Assembly: GCA_027460605.1 (NCBI GenBank)
Contig: JAPZAN010000212.1
Coordinates: forward strand, 1 to 5,886
Source of the DNA: Candidatus Methanoperedens sp.
Lineage (GTDB): Archaea; Halobacteriota; Methanosarcinia; Methanosarcinales; Methanoperedenaceae
Direction of reading: 5' to 3'
Length of the DNA stretch: 5,886 bases
Shown here: positions 5,210-5,886 of the stretch, piece after piece
Layout of the letters: each line of letters begins with the position of its first letter
Numbering within the stretch: the stretch's first letter is position 1
Translations under genes and position numbers: made by a program
Notes under the pieces: model-generated
What the model was told of the DNA's origin: nothing
Database searches by the model: none
The model's input: only the letters and a program-made list of their open reading frames with translations

Positions 5210-5641
5210 TCATCGTTCAGCCCGCAATTTGAGAGCCCTGTTCATTTCTTCAAAGCCCCGCCGTGTGTCCTTTTCCAGCGAGCGCGCAAACAGTGGAACG
5301 AGAATGCCTGTAAAGAGCTCGCGCTGTACAAATCGCACACGTCCGGCTTCAAGCGGCTCGATGGCGAAAATGTGCTCACCGTCGAACAGACTGGGTATCA
5401 GGAAGTGCCCCAGCCAGCGCAGTTCGCGATTTGGTTCTGCCTTGAGAACCTTTGGTCGAAAAGTCATGCCTTTTGCACCTGAAGGCTGGAGATACACCTG
5501 AAGCTGTGCGCCTTTCCTGGGTTCCCCGCTGGCACGGCGTATGAACGGGTTCCACTCAGGAAAACTGGTAAAATCAGTGAGCAACTGCCATACACGCTCA
5601 GGAGGGGCATTTATTTCGATTTCGGTGCGGAGTTGTTTCAT
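5210..5641 (-). CDS. SRPBCC (START/Bet v1-like) domain protein
   Basis: 143 residues form a single SRPBCC domain, a fold with a deep hydrophobic cavity for lipids or small hydrophobic ligands; the ligand here is unknown. Seen in the sequence: the N-terminal strand and helix signature INAPPERVWQLLTDFTSFPEW (10-30) with NPFI after it, the middle ELRWLG (73-78), FDGEHIFAIEP (86-96), RFVQRELFTG (103-112), and the long C-terminal helix (about 118-140) closing the cavity. There is no signal peptide or membrane segment, so it is probably cytoplasmic. The ATG at 5641 fits the family start; upstream lies only a weak GGAAC. The gene looks more GC-rich than its surroundings and reads like proteins common in bacteria, so transfer into this archaeon is possible. 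It is monocistronic by spacing, 289 bp from acnB. Confidence 0.88.
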   Translation of the reverse strand: MKQLRTEIEINAPPERVWQLLTDFTSFPEWNPFIRRASGEPRKGAQLQVYLQPSGAKGMTFRPKVLKAEPNRELRWLGHFLIPSLFDGEHIFAIEPLEAGRVRFVQRELFTGILVPLFARSLEKDTRRGFEEMNRALKLRAER

Positions 5642-5773
5642 GTTCCGTTTCTTTCATGTTTTTTAACTGTTGTCTATGTGAGAGATTTATGAAGGCATAA
5701 TCTTTTTAAAATTAAGTAGGGGGTTATGGTAAATTGTAGTTACGTTTATGGTGGTTACCAATTCATAGGTTTT

Positions 5774-5783
5774 GCTTATAAGC
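5774..5783. promoter_or_regulatory. Palindromic TATA-like box GCTTATAAGC
   Basis: A perfect 10-bp palindrome containing CTTATAAG could be a box A for a plus-strand transcript starting near 5804, just before the first TATTGTAAC palindrome. The region 5642-5886 otherwise holds no recognisable gene: AT-rich DNA and a doubtful 38-codon ORF (5726-5842). Confidence 0.3.
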
Positions 5784-5813
5784 TTAACTGTTTTTTACGC
5801 TTGCAGTGGAAAT

Positions 5814-5830
5814 ATTGTAACAGTTACAAT
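5814..5830. promoter_or_regulatory. Operator-like palindrome 1
   Basis: ATTGTAACAGTTACAAT is a perfect 8-bp inverted repeat around one central base. With the similar site at 5867-5886 it forms a pair sharing the half-site TATTGTAAC, 54 bp apart (about five helical turns). The regulator is unknown. Confidence 0.5.
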
Positions 5831-5866
5831 GTTAATCAGTAAAAAAAGACCAGCAAATTCTTATAC

Positions 5867-5886
5867 TATTGTAACTTATTACAATA
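5867..5886. promoter_or_regulatory. Operator-like palindrome 2
   Basis: TATTGTAACTTATTACAATA is an 8-bp inverted repeat with a 4-bp centre, ending at the window edge. A TATA-like TTATACTA (5861-5868) overlaps its left end, so binding here could block a plus-strand promoter for a gene outside the window. The half-sites match palindrome 1, though the spacing between TTGTAA and TTACAA is 4 rather than 3. Confidence 0.5.

Noticed and set aside
5726..5842. 38-codon plus-strand ORF preceded by a G5 run
   Set aside because: It has no recognisable motif, overlaps the first operator palindrome and lies in AT-rich intergenic DNA; it is too weak to call.

Overview
The window reads as a piece of an archaeal chromosome of moderate GC, most likely from a methanogen-related euryarchaeon (Methanosarcinales or ANME-2/Methanoperedens-like). 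Three things point to Archaea: ribosomal protein L15e, which bacteria lack; a COG1325-type exosome-associated RNA-binding protein next to it; and a histidine tRNA with discriminator C73. The finer placement is an inference from overall impression, not a search result.

Left part (1-1480, + strand): the 3' portion of rpl15e (first codons cut off by the window edge), a 277-bp intergenic stretch made almost entirely of short palindromes that includes an exact 66-bp tandem duplication, then the COG1325 RNA-binding gene, whose start codon lies in the last of these hairpins. A second palindromic patch follows, then a complete tRNA-His(GUG) with encoded CCA but no encoded G-1.

Middle (1481-4920): a gene-poor patch of about 235 bp with one good TATA-like box and a doubtful 41-codon ORF, then two minus-strand genes. 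The first to be transcribed is acnB (aconitase B, 819 aa, all three Fe-S cysteines present). Behind it is a small lipoprotein-like surface protein with nine N-glycosylation sequons and a C-terminal membrane anchor. A TATA box overlaps the acnB stop codon, so the lipoprotein gene may also have its own promoter.

Right part (4921-5886): a repeat patch (4999-5133) of 9-bp purine-rich units plus a large imperfect inverted repeat. It looks like the two ends of a GxxExxY-type gene element with the middle deleted. Next is a minus-strand SRPBCC (START-like) protein of bacterial flavour, then a 245-bp AT-rich region ending in two TATTGTAAC-based palindromes 54 bp apart, which look like operators for a gene beyond the window.

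Functionally the left genes belong to translation and RNA processing, and acnB to the citrate/2-oxoglutarate branch of central metabolism. The most unusual content is non-coding: the hairpin array, the start-codon hairpin, the decayed repeat element and the operator pair.
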